A stretch of 33,836 nucleotides of DNA from JADHUC01 sp964617665 (lineage in GTDB: Bacteria > Planctomycetota > Planctomycetia > Pirellulales > Pirellulaceae), in the NCBI GenBank assembly GCA_964617665.1, contig CAZUAH010000091.1:1-33836 (forward strand), given 5' to 3'. The notes under the pieces were generated by a model that worked only from the letters and a program-made list of their open reading frames with translations, searched no databases and was not told where the DNA came from. The position numbers and the translations under genes were made by a program. This document shows positions 17,858-25,625 of this stretch, one piece after another (within the stretch, counting starts at the first letter, position 1; every line of letters begins with the position of its first letter).

Positions 17858-17970
17858 TTCCGGCGGAACCAACTCCTATGGTTCCACCGAGGCTCGCTTC
17901 CTCATCCGCCGGAATCTAGGGTACAATCTATTGGACGAGGAATATGATTCCGACGCACACCATAGGAGTT
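17858..17970 (+). promoter_or_regulatory. Nested inverted repeats with sequence complementary to the RBS
   Basis: Three perfect complementarities overlap here. TTCCGGCGGA (17858-17867) pairs with TCCGCCGGAA (17905-17914). GGAACCA (17865-17871) pairs with TGGTTCC (17879-17885). AACTCCTATGGT (17871-17882) pairs with ACCATAGGAGTT (17959-17970), and the latter contains the AGGAG ribosome site of the gene that starts at 17975. The last pairing would hide the site and cannot coexist with the GGAACCA hairpin, so the layout resembles a two-state switch. A TACAAT at 17922-17927 could be a -10 element; if so, the first arms would not be transcribed and would act, if at all, as DNA operators. Confidence 0.4.
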
Positions 17971-17974
17971 CGCC

Positions 17975-19045
17975 ATGTCTCGACACGCTCGTCGAACATT
18001 TTCGGAACGCGACGCGGACTCGAAGAGCTGCCGCTTTGCCAGCCGCTTTTCGAGGCGGCAACTAATCGCTGGGCTGACGGGTGTGCCGTTTGTTGGCGGC
18101 TTGGTGATGGAAGTCTTGAAGAAACGTGGCTGGGCGAGTTTTGAGGAAGAGCTACTGCTGGCCCAGCGGGAGACCTCGGACCGGCAGAAGGCCGACGCGA
18201 CCAAGCGCCCCGACGAGAATTCGGCGAGGCCTGACGATCTCAAGGGAAAGGCGCCCAAAGGGAAGATCGGCAAAGTCGAAGTGAGCCGGCTGGTTCTGGG
18301 CGGCAACTTGATCGGCGGCTGGGCCCATGCACGCGATCTGGTTTACGTCTCGCCGTTGGTGCAGGCGTATCACACTCGCGAGAAGATCTACGAGACGTTC
18401 CGATTGGCCGAAGCTTGCGGTATCAATACGTTCCTGACCAATCCCGTTCTCTGCCCCGTAATCTCCGACTACTGGAAGGATGAGGGCGGCAAAATCCAGT
18501 TCATCTCCGACTGCGGCGGCCGGACCTTGTCGGAGGGAATCAAAAAGTCGATCGACAATGGCGCGTGCGCCTGCTATCTGCACGGCAGCAGAAGTGACGG
18601 AGCGGTCGCCCGTGAGGATTTCGACCAGATCGAGCAAGGGCTGGAGCTGATTCGTCGCAACGGTTTACCGGCAGGTATCGGCGCCCACCGGTTACGTACT
18701 GTCGAGGCGTGTGTGGAACGAGGTTACCAGCCCGACTTCTGGATGAAGACATTGCATCATACAGAATACTGGTCGGCCAAGGCCGAGACCGAGCGAGGTA
18801 ACATCTGGTGTAGGAAACCGGACGAGACCGTCGCCTGCATGCAAGACCTCCAGCAGCCGTGGATTGCCTACAAGACGCTGGCCGCAGGAGCCATCCGGCC
18901 GGAACAGGGCTTCAAGTACGCCTTCGAAAACGGCGCCGACTTCCTCTGCGTGGGCATGTTTGATTTTCAGATCGTCCAGGACGCGAACATCGCCCTTGGT
19001 GTTCTCGACTCCAAGCTCAACCGTCAACGGAAATGGTTCGGCTGA
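17975..19045 (+). CDS. Tat-exported aldo/keto-reductase-like TIM-barrel protein
   Basis: 356 residues, with AGGAG at 17964-17968 before the ATG. A twin-arginine signal (SRRQLIAGLTGVPFVGGLVM, residues 27-45) is followed by a charged linker and then KIGKVEVSRLVLGGNLIGG, the usual first strand of aldo/keto reductases. The barrel continues with KIYETFRLAEACGINTFLTN, CACYLHGSRSDG, LPAGIGAHRL and a final IALGVL. Canonical members have a catalytic Asp and Tyr in a FDTxxxYG motif; here it reads INTFLTNPVLC, so both are missing, while a His remains at about 203. It is therefore likely non-reducing or uses another chemistry. The ribosome site is complementary to an upstream sequence (see the regulatory feature). 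It is divergent from the PepSY-like gene. Confidence 0.78.
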   Translation: MSRHARRTFSERDADSKSCRFASRFSRRQLIAGLTGVPFVGGLVMEVLKKRGWASFEEELLLAQRETSDRQKADATKRPDENSARPDDLKGKAPKGKIGKVEVSRLVLGGNLIGGWAHARDLVYVSPLVQAYHTREKIYETFRLAEACGINTFLTNPVLCPVISDYWKDEGGKIQFISDCGGRTLSEGIKKSIDNGACACYLHGSRSDGAVAREDFDQIEQGLELIRRNGLPAGIGAHRLRTVEACVERGYQPDFWMKTLHHTEYWSAKAETERGNIWCRKPDETVACMQDLQQPWIAYKTLAAGAIRPEQGFKYAFENGADFLCVGMFDFQIVQDANIALGVLDSKLNRQRKWFG

Positions 19046-19212
19046 GGCCACGCGGGTTGAGTTTGGAGTGTTAGTGAAACCGCAGTGCCGAAGTGAACTC
19101 GAAGAAGTTCGATCAGGGCCATCCTCACTGCACACGAAGTTGCATCCATTCCTTCCATCCATCGTTTCGGCTCACTGATAGAGGCCGATCGGTACTGAGA
19201 TACTTCAAGCCG

Positions 19213-22008
19213 TTAGGAGCCGGCTAGCGGGCCATTGACGGCTTCGATTGACCGCACGTCGTGCGCGCACGTGCTACCGTCGGCATCGACGATCGTCAGA
19301 TCCAGGCGGTAGCTTCCTGGCACGAGAGTTGACGTATCGAGGATTACGGCGCGTCCGGCGGCGAGGTCCTGCTGTTGCGTTGTGCGCGTGCGACTATCGG
19401 CGGATGCAAGCGACGCAGTGACGGTATGGCTGCCCTGACGAACGGATCGAGTTCCCAGGATGTCGAACGAAACGGGAAGCCGAGTCCGCGGTAGTGTAAC
19501 GTACGCCGGGACATCCACGCGCTGGATCGCCGGCGATGTGAATCGCAGCAGCTTGACATCACTGACCTGGAAGGTGAGATCCGTACCGTGAGCATAGTCG
19601 CTCTCGCCAATAAAAAGCTGGACGCGAGAGACCGAACGCCATGGTTCCCGGCCAACGCCGGCCTTGTCGATCAACTCTCGCACCGAGAAACGCAGGGGAA
19701 TCCACTGGCGTTGACGGTCTCCCAGATCGACTCGCGTCTCGAATAGACGCTGGGATTGGCTGTGCGAGCGGAGGGACAACCCGATTCGCGTCGAGTCATC
19801 GGCTACCTCGTCGCGATCGGAATCGACGCGTATCCGCAGCGACAGATAGTCGTACGCACTGAAGTCCAACTCGCCTTTTTGGAAGGAGCGGGCGATACGA
19901 GGCCATCCGATGGGATACTTGCCCCCTTCGCCACCGTCCGTTTCGTGATCGACGCGAACCCGCCAGCGCAGCTCCCTTTTCCCCTCACCACCGGCTGTAT
20001 CAGTGATCTCGATCGTTCCTTCCTTGGTACCGTTCGACCACGCGGTGAAATCCCCGCCCAGGTCCATCGACTGGACGTTCCCGTCCTGCAACGCTTTGTC
20101 AATGATCGACGCCTCCGCCTCGGCCGGCCGAGGCGCTGTGTTCGTCACCAGTACGGACGGAGCGGTGCCGGTTCTGATCGTCGGATACTGCAATAGCTTG
20201 GCGATTGCCTGCGCAAGCAGCCAGCGGCGGGTGTTGAATTCCTCGGAAGACCACATACCATCGGCCAGGTATTTCTGCTGGACCTCGATCGCGTTCCAGG
20301 TGTCTTGGAGCAGCGCTCTTGCCTCGGCGATGGCGCGGCGGCAGTTTGCGTCGGGCGAGCCCTCGCGCTGGAAGACGGCTTGCTGCAAAGTGTAGATGTA
20401 CCGAGCGTCGTCGTTGCCTTCGCGGAAGCACTCCCAGTAAACAGCCGGGATCACTTCGCCCTCCTCGTCGATCCTCTGGCCACACCCCGACCGACTGCCG
20501 CGCAGGTAATCAAACTGATCGTTGCCCGGCGTCCAACTCCAGTTCCAAGGAATCAGCGTTGTGTAGCCGCTGCGCCAGAAACCGAACCCGTAAGTCATCC
20601 GCCCGCCCTTGCACATCACGCGACGATCTTTGATCTCGCCGGCGTTATGGTTGGGGTAGCTCCAGTACTCGTAACGGTCCTGACCAATGATCTTTTCATA
20701 GGGGACCGAATACGGCTGTGAACACCAGATGTCGATATGGGGCCGATACGGTTCGGCATCGGCGGCCGTCGGGTCTTTGGTGGCGTATGTGCGAATCCCT
20801 GCTGCTTTCACGGCCGCGTAGACCTTCGCACCGAAGTCCTTTCGCGATCCAGTTACCTCGTCGATGGGACAGCAGATGAATTCGGGCCATCCTTTGGCTT
20901 TGCGGTCGGCCTCGAATGCCTCGAAGGAAGCCGTGATCCGCTCGTAGAAATCCGGCGACGGCATCTTGCTGATGTGCCAGTGGGAGCCCCGCTCGCCATC
21001 CGGAGTCGTGTCCCGGTAGAAGCGTGAGATGACGTTGCCGGCCGTGACGGGGATCGGGCCGGCCAAACCCGCCTGGAGCATCCGGTCGAGTTCCTCCGGG
21101 TAGGGCAGACGGATCGTCCGGCCGTCGTCGCAAGCTAGATACATGGTCGGCGACATGTCCAGGCCATACGCGACCATCGCCCGATACTCGTTGGAGGCCG
21201 CTTTCTGAATGAACGATTCGGACTTCCCCGTGTACTGAGTCCGATTGCGCGCGTAGTAGTAGGTCGAGTAGTGCTTGGCGGAGTCTCTGCAGAGCTGGAA
21301 ACCCAGGACTCGCAAAGCTACAGGGATTTGAATCGCCTTTTCAAAACCTTCGTCCCAGACGGAAACGGTTCCCCGGTAGACTCCCGGTTTGGTGTCTTCG
21401 GGCACCTGAATCCGGATCCAATAGCGTTGGCACTCGCCCTGCGGAGAGGAATGAACGGTGACCTGTTCCAGAAGCTCGGGTGTACGTCGGTATGTGGATC
21501 GAGAGGTATAGCGTGGATACCCGACATTCCAATAGGTGACCAAGTGAACGGTGATCTTCGCGCCGGGGATTTCGCCGGCGCCGCATGTCAACGGCGAGCA
21601 ACGCACCTTGAGGTTCAGCAAGTCTCTGAGGGGATAGATACTGAACGTCAGCGGCTCGAATTCTCCAGGCGCGGCAAAGGCAACCAGTTGTTCCAAACGC
21701 TCATGGCCATGAGGCTTCGAGTTCGGATACACCGGCTCGGTGATGGGCCGATGAAAGAGCAAGTACCCTCGCTGCTTCTCATCAGGTGTCAGCCCAGGCT
21801 CCGCTGCTGTTTCGACGAACGGCATTTCCTCGTAGGTCGATGGCACGGTGGGTTGACTCCGCGCGCGGCGATCCGTGCTGCGGTCAACGGGCTTCGGGGC
21901 AAGGACGATGGCTGGCAGCGGCGCTGCCCAGGCTCGCGGATTCGTCGAAGCCACCGGCACAAGCGCCGTGAGCAGTAGAAGAGACAGGATAACAATTCTA
22001 TAGTACAT
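19213..22008 (-). CDS. Large secreted DUF4091 glycosidase-like protein
   Basis: About 931 residues from the ATG at 22008, with AAGGAAGG some ten bases upstream; a GTG at 22020 is an alternative start. A signal peptide (IVILSLLLLTALVPVA) is followed by an N-terminal beta-sandwich (about 80-240, with RYWIRIQVPEDTKPGVYRG). A barrel-like central region follows, with CCPIDEVTG near 380 and IDIWCSQPYS. The DUF4091 signature PAVYWECFREGNDDARYIY lies near 521-539. The last 290 residues look like a carbohydrate-binding sandwich (FSAYDYLSLRIRVDSD). DUF4091 proteins are glycosidase-like and often sit in polysaccharide loci; no specific substrate can be read here. The gene is the last of a three-gene minus-strand run with the TIM-barrel epimerase-like and YVTN genes. 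Confidence 0.85.
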   Translation of the reverse strand: MYYRIVILSLLLLTALVPVASTNPRAWAAPLPAIVLAPKPVDRSTDRRARSQPTVPSTYEEMPFVETAAEPGLTPDEKQRGYLLFHRPITEPVYPNSKPHGHERLEQLVAFAAPGEFEPLTFSIYPLRDLLNLKVRCSPLTCGAGEIPGAKITVHLVTYWNVGYPRYTSRSTYRRTPELLEQVTVHSSPQGECQRYWIRIQVPEDTKPGVYRGTVSVWDEGFEKAIQIPVALRVLGFQLCRDSAKHYSTYYYARNRTQYTGKSESFIQKAASNEYRAMVAYGLDMSPTMYLACDDGRTIRLPYPEELDRMLQAGLAGPIPVTAGNVISRFYRDTTPDGERGSHWHISKMPSPDFYERITASFEAFEADRKAKGWPEFICCPIDEVTGSRKDFGAKVYAAVKAAGIRTYATKDPTAADAEPYRPHIDIWCSQPYSVPYEKIIGQDRYEYWSYPNHNAGEIKDRRVMCKGGRMTYGFGFWRSGYTTLIPWNWSWTPGNDQFDYLRGSRSGCGQRIDEEGEVIPAVYWECFREGNDDARYIYTLQQAVFQREGSPDANCRRAIAEARALLQDTWNAIEVQQKYLADGMWSSEEFNTRRWLLAQAIAKLLQYPTIRTGTAPSVLVTNTAPRPAEAEASIIDKALQDGNVQSMDLGGDFTAWSNGTKEGTIEITDTAGGEGKRELRWRVRVDHETDGGEGGKYPIGWPRIARSFQKGELDFSAYDYLSLRIRVDSDRDEVADDSTRIGLSLRSHSQSQRLFETRVDLGDRQRQWIPLRFSVRELIDKAGVGREPWRSVSRVQLFIGESDYAHGTDLTFQVSDVKLLRFTSPAIQRVDVPAYVTLPRTRLPVSFDILGTRSVRQGSHTVTASLASADSRTRTTQQQDLAAGRAVILDTSTLVPGSYRLDLTIVDADGSTCAHDVRSIEAVNGPLAGS

Positions 22009-22086
22009 CTTTCCGTTCACCTTCCTTCTTGCATGTCGTTTTGTAGTCTCATTCTCGTCTCGACGACTCGTACACCTCCGAGCGGC

Positions 22087-23070
22087 TCACAGCGCATCGA
22101 GTACGCCGCGGAGATACGCAATGGAAACCTTGGATGTTTCGTACGGGGCGGGACTGTTGTCTTGCTCAACGACCAGCCAGCCGGAGTATTTCCGCCCAGC
22201 AAGCACTCTGAGGATCTTCGGGAAATCGACCACACCGGTTCCCAGTGGCGTGAAATGGTCTTGCCAGCGCGCGCCGGGGCGTTCTAGTTCGCCAGCGTTG
22301 GCTGTCTTGACGTCTTTGCAGTGCATCCAGGCAATCTTGTCCGCCCACTTGGTCACAAAGGCGACGGGCTCGGTCAGCGCGAGCACAAGATGGCCGGTGT
22401 CGACACACAGACGCCATCGCGACCAGTCCAGCAACTCCATGTCTTCTTGAAGAAGCAGCTTGCTTTCTCGGCAGCTTTTCATGTAGTGGTTGTGGTAAAG
22501 GGGAGCGCAACCCTCGGAGAGGGCGGCATCGGCAACCCGGTCGAACGCCTCGCCGATGATTTTTCGCTCTCTGGCCGTACGACGGGCGCCCACGCCGCTG
22601 ACCGTTCCGTACGTCACGTGTCGTCCACCGTGGGCTTTGATCCATCGTGCATTCTTGCGGGCCTTGAGCAAGTAGGCATCCCTTGCGGCCGGGTTGCGTA
22701 GCTCGTGCCCACCGACATAGGCGGCCGGCGCAGGCTTCGTACCCGCCGCGAGCAACAGGCGGTAGACCTCTTCCATGTCATGTTGCTTCTCCAGCCAAGG
22801 CGGTGCCAATTCAACACCATCGTAGCCCAGCTCGCGCGCCGCGGTGAAGAGTTCCCGTAGGGATCGTGGGTCCCAGCCAGCTTGATGCAAACCGATCTTG
22901 ACCGAGCGCGCCCACGCTGCTGCTTTGTCATCCGACTCGGCCCTGGACCTCTCTGTGCAACAGGTCCACGAAACGACGCCCGTTGCCATCCCGCCGAGAA
23001 ACTCGCGACGAGAAACTCGACGAACGTACGGCTCGTGAGAGCGTCTGGTTTGATTTCTGAGTTTGTTCAT
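22087..23070 (-). CDS. Tat-exported sugar phosphate isomerase/epimerase-like protein
   Basis: 327 residues. A twin-arginine signal (RRVSRREFLGGMATG) heads a xylose-isomerase-like / AP-endonuclease-2 TIM barrel. The expected metal-binding set is present: GYDGVELAPPW (Glu 87), LYHNHY (193-195), CVDTGH (Asp 224, His 227), WMHCKDVK (His 250), FTPLGTGVVDFP and VVEQDNS (Glu 302). Members of this superfamily isomerise or dehydrate sugars and inositols; IolE and hydroxypyruvate isomerase are well-known examples. Export of such an enzyme is common in planctomycetes, where many members act on sugars in the periplasm. It lies between the YVTN gene (91 bp upstream) and the DUF4091 gene (78 bp downstream), so a shared transcript is likely. 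No strong ribosome site is seen. Confidence 0.87.
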   Translation of the reverse strand: MNKLRNQTRRSHEPYVRRVSRREFLGGMATGVVSWTCCTERSRAESDDKAAAWARSVKIGLHQAGWDPRSLRELFTAARELGYDGVELAPPWLEKQHDMEEVYRLLLAAGTKPAPAAYVGGHELRNPAARDAYLLKARKNARWIKAHGGRHVTYGTVSGVGARRTARERKIIGEAFDRVADAALSEGCAPLYHNHYMKSCRESKLLLQEDMELLDWSRWRLCVDTGHLVLALTEPVAFVTKWADKIAWMHCKDVKTANAGELERPGARWQDHFTPLGTGVVDFPKILRVLAGRKYSGWLVVEQDNSPAPYETSKVSIAYLRGVLDAL

Positions 23071-23161
23071 AACAAAAGTCAGGGGTTGCCACCCTAGCCG
23101 TCGGTCGCTGATTGACGATTCCCGCCCAACAGATCATCATCAGCCTTCGCCCGGCATTATG

Positions 23162-24199
23162 TCACCGTAGACTCTCCGGTGGAAACCACATCATCATCGG
23201 GTCGGGGCCGTCGCCGGTTTTGATGACCGCTTCGACGGTAAGCGTATCCATATCGATGACGTGCACGCCGTCCGCGTGTTCGCAGCCGACGAAGGCCCGT
23301 TTTCCATCCGGCGAGATTTCTACACCAATCGCGTAGCCGCCAACCTCGACCCGCTTGACCTCCTTGTGCGTCGTTACGTCGATGACAATGAGTTGGCCCT
23401 CTTTCGTCCAGCTCGGCACAAGGGCCAGTCTGCCATCGTCGGTGAAGCGGATACGCACGGGCATGCCAGGGCAGTCGAAGGTCTTGATGGGCTTGTGTGT
23501 GGCCAAGTCGATGATCGCAATCGAACCGCCGGTCTGATTCGCCGCCCAGAGGTACTTGCCGTCGGGCGTAAAGGCCATACCTTCGACTCCTTTGCCGCAG
23601 GGTATCTGTGTGATCCGTTCGCCGGAGACGCGGTCGATGACCGAGACGTTCTGCGACACGATGTTCGCAGTGTAGAGTCTTCTGCCGTCGCGCGACACGA
23701 GGACCATGTGGGAAATCTTGCCGTGCGTCGGAATGCCGCGCGTCACTTGGTTGGTCTGCGTGTCCACTTCCACGACAAACCCGGTTTGCCCCGCTGTGAA
23801 ATAGGCATTCTCACCGTCAGGTGCCATGGCCGTACCGTGGATGCGCGTGTACTGGCCGGTAGCAATCTGCAGGACATGTTTCTTTTGCACGAGATCGATG
23901 ACGGAAATCGTATTGCCCGGCGGAGCGTAGTTCGAAAGGTATGCGAATCGCCGGTCCGGTGTGACGATGATCTCGTGCGGGTTCGGGCCCGTTGCAATGG
24001 TCTGAATGATCTCCAGAGTGTTCGGGTTGATGAAGCAAAGCGTATCGTCGTGCTTGTTGGCGACGAGCAGCACGGCTGGTGTCTTCGCCGCGGTTTCCTG
24101 AGCAAAAGACAAAAACGCAAGCCCTAGAATACCGATGAGAAGCACGGCAATCCTGGTCTCACTGCACTGCCTTGAGCGAGAGCTTTTTCGAGTACGCAT
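23162..24199 (-). CDS. Secreted YVTN-type beta-propeller protein
   Basis: 345 residues. A signal peptide (IAVLLIGILGLAFLSFAQ) is followed by seven propeller repeats of the YVTN type: LLVANKHDDTLCFINPNTLE, RRFAYLSNYAPPGNTISVID, NAYFTAGQTGFVVEVD, RRLYTANIVSQNVSVID, KYLWAANQTGGSIAIID, RLALVPSWTKEGQLIVIDV and KRAFVGCEHADGVHVIDMDT. Each has the PDG-x(2-3)-YVAN-like strand followed by a V-I-D strand. The fold resembles cytochrome cd1 nitrite reductase propellers and surface-layer proteins, but no haem motif is present. Role unknown; a periplasmic scaffold or ligand-binding protein fits. It is the first gene of the run with the epimerase-like and DUF4091 genes. An AAAGGA site lies about ten bases before the ATG. 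Confidence 0.86.
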   Translation of the reverse strand: MRTRKSSRSRQCSETRIAVLLIGILGLAFLSFAQETAAKTPAVLLVANKHDDTLCFINPNTLEIIQTIATGPNPHEIIVTPDRRFAYLSNYAPPGNTISVIDLVQKKHVLQIATGQYTRIHGTAMAPDGENAYFTAGQTGFVVEVDTQTNQVTRGIPTHGKISHMVLVSRDGRRLYTANIVSQNVSVIDRVSGERITQIPCGKGVEGMAFTPDGKYLWAANQTGGSIAIIDLATHKPIKTFDCPGMPVRIRFTDDGRLALVPSWTKEGQLIVIDVTTHKEVKRVEVGGYAIGVEISPDGKRAFVGCEHADGVHVIDMDTLTVEAVIKTGDGPDPMMMWFPPESLR

Positions 24200-24489
24200 C
24201 TTGGAGAATTCCTTTGTTCATTGGTTGATCGCGGCGCCGGTACCGTCGAGGACGTTCCGAACGCGTCAGCAGCGAGGCCGGAGCGATATCGATCGCAGCC
24301 GTTCAAGAGGGGCATTCCGCGTTTCATCACCGATATTTGCGTGGCGTCCGCGCGCTGGGCGACTGCTGATGCGGTGGGGCAGGCAGCAGAAGTGTACCCT
24401 GCAGACGCCATTCTTGGTACAATTCCCGTGGATAGCAAGCCTGGAACTACGAAAAGGAGCACGCTGTCGTTTCCCAACGATCAATCGAC

Positions 24490-24717
24490 GTGGCACGGAA
24501 GGCGCAGGTGATTTACGAAGAACAGCTAAGGACCAAATTGGAGGCCACGAATCTTGACGATTTCGTCGCGATTGAACCAGAGTCCGGTGATTACTACTTG
24601 GGCAAGACGTTAAGTGAATCCATCCAGGCTGCCCGGGCCGCACACCCCGAGCGTCTTCCATTCGCGCTTCGTGTCGGACACAGATCGACGGTCGAGATGG
24701 GAGTGATGGTGCCGTGA
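24490..24717 (+). CDS. Small protein, conserved partner of a retropepsin-like protein
   Basis: 75 residues from a GTG at 24490. The sequence LEATNLDDFVAIEPESGDYY, followed by LGKTLSESIQAARAAHPERL and FALRVGH, matches by recall a small family found beside clan AA aspartyl-protease-like genes in planctomycetes and cyanobacteria; its role is unknown. Its stop codon overlaps the GTG start of the next gene by 4 bases, so the two are probably translated together. A good AAAGGAG site at 24453-24459 stands too far from the GTG and has no start codon at the right distance, so the start may have drifted or been lost. A TACAAT at 24418-24423 could be the -10 element. Confidence 0.68.
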   Translation: MARKAQVIYEEQLRTKLEATNLDDFVAIEPESGDYYLGKTLSESIQAARAAHPERLPFALRVGHRSTVEMGVMVP

Positions 24718-25076
24718 ATGGCAGAGTGGATGATTACGGGCGGGCCCTGCTTGTTCTGAATGTTCGCGTGTTCGAGGACGCAGACCCAATTGATTTGACG
24801 GTCTGGATTGGCACGGCGTTCACTGGGGAACTCGTGATCCCGCGCACGACCATTGAAGCGATGGGAATGCCGCAGTCGGCGGCAGTAATGGCGGGATTGG
24901 CAGATGGAACACAGGTGGTGCTCGAATCGTATAGTTGCGTCATCGACGGGTTTGGCGACTCGCGAATGGTCGAAGTGATCGAAAACGACGGGCAATTCCC
25001 GTTGCTTGGCGTGGGACTCTTGCGCGATCGCAGACTGCAAGTCGATTATTGTTCACGATCTCTGATTCTCGACTGA
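24714..25076 (+). CDS. Retropepsin-like (clan AA) protein lacking the catalytic Asp
   Basis: 120 residues, GTG start overlapping the previous stop by 4 bases. The fold reads as the single-lobe retropepsin-like family: VWIGTAFTGELVIPRTTIEA, LADGTQVVLESYSCVIDGFG, and the closing strand FPLLGVGLLRDRRLQVDY. In active members the first motif is D-T-(G/A)-F-(T/N)-G, where the Asp is catalytic. Here it is G-T-A-F-T-G; codon 33 (24810-24812) is GGC, one base from GAC. So this copy is probably inactive as a protease unless another residue serves. It could still bind peptides or its small partner. The rest of the protein is well preserved, with no stop or frameshift. Confidence 0.78.
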   Translation: MNGRVDDYGRALLVLNVRVFEDADPIDLTVWIGTAFTGELVIPRTTIEAMGMPQSAAVMAGLADGTQVVLESYSCVIDGFGDSRMVEVIENDGQFPLLGVGLLRDRRLQVDYCSRSLILD

Positions 25077-25625
25077 GGCTCGTGCCCCAGGTGTCAGAGC
25101 TGACTGGGCGGTAGCCAGCGACGTTCCACTTGATTCTCATCGGAACGGGCGATCCGGTCAAGCGTCTGCGATACACTCCAAGTTCGTACACGCGTGAGAG
25201 TACGTCATCCACCCCCTGCGTCTTCGTCGGCCCCCAGCACGCCGCACGGCAGCACACTGGCGTCACGACACTACCAACATCCTGACGGAGAACCTCAGGC
25301 GCCACCGTTTCGCTTTTTCCCGTTCGCTTGGCGTGGAGGTATTGTTTCGTTTTCGTCAGACGTCGCAAGTGATTCTAGACGCCAGAACGATCATCGAACG
25401 TGAGGATGTAATCGTCGGCATCGAGAAGCACGACGTCGTTCGCGTCCGAGTCGGGATCAGTCGCCGATATCAGAAATCGATCTGGGCTCTGAGTCAGTAC
25501 CAGAGCGCGTAGTATTCCACGACCGTGCTTTGGATGCAACGACCTTGTTACGATCCCGCCCGTTCCATCCGGCGTGTCCGACGCCGGGATCACAGGGCGC
25601 GTGTGGCGGCTGACGCAAAATGCAG
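25077..25625. other. Gene-poor stretch, 549 bp
   Basis: This stretch lies between the tail of the retropepsin-like gene and the tail of the repeat-protein gene, which converge. The only protein-like frame is on the minus strand at 25375-25593 (GTG start, 72 residues, including RFLISATDPDSDANDVVLLD). It has no ribosome site and no recognised family; it could be the remnant of a small gene. I see no tRNA and no strong terminator. Confidence 0.35.

Noticed and set aside
23261..24127. Plus-strand frame of 288 codons
   Set aside because: It is antisense to the YVTN propeller gene, whose repeats are clear; the plus frame has no signal or motif.
24490..25076. Toxin-antitoxin module
   Set aside because: Size and overlap fit, but the second protein is a retropepsin-like fold and neither matches a known toxin or antitoxin family I recognise.
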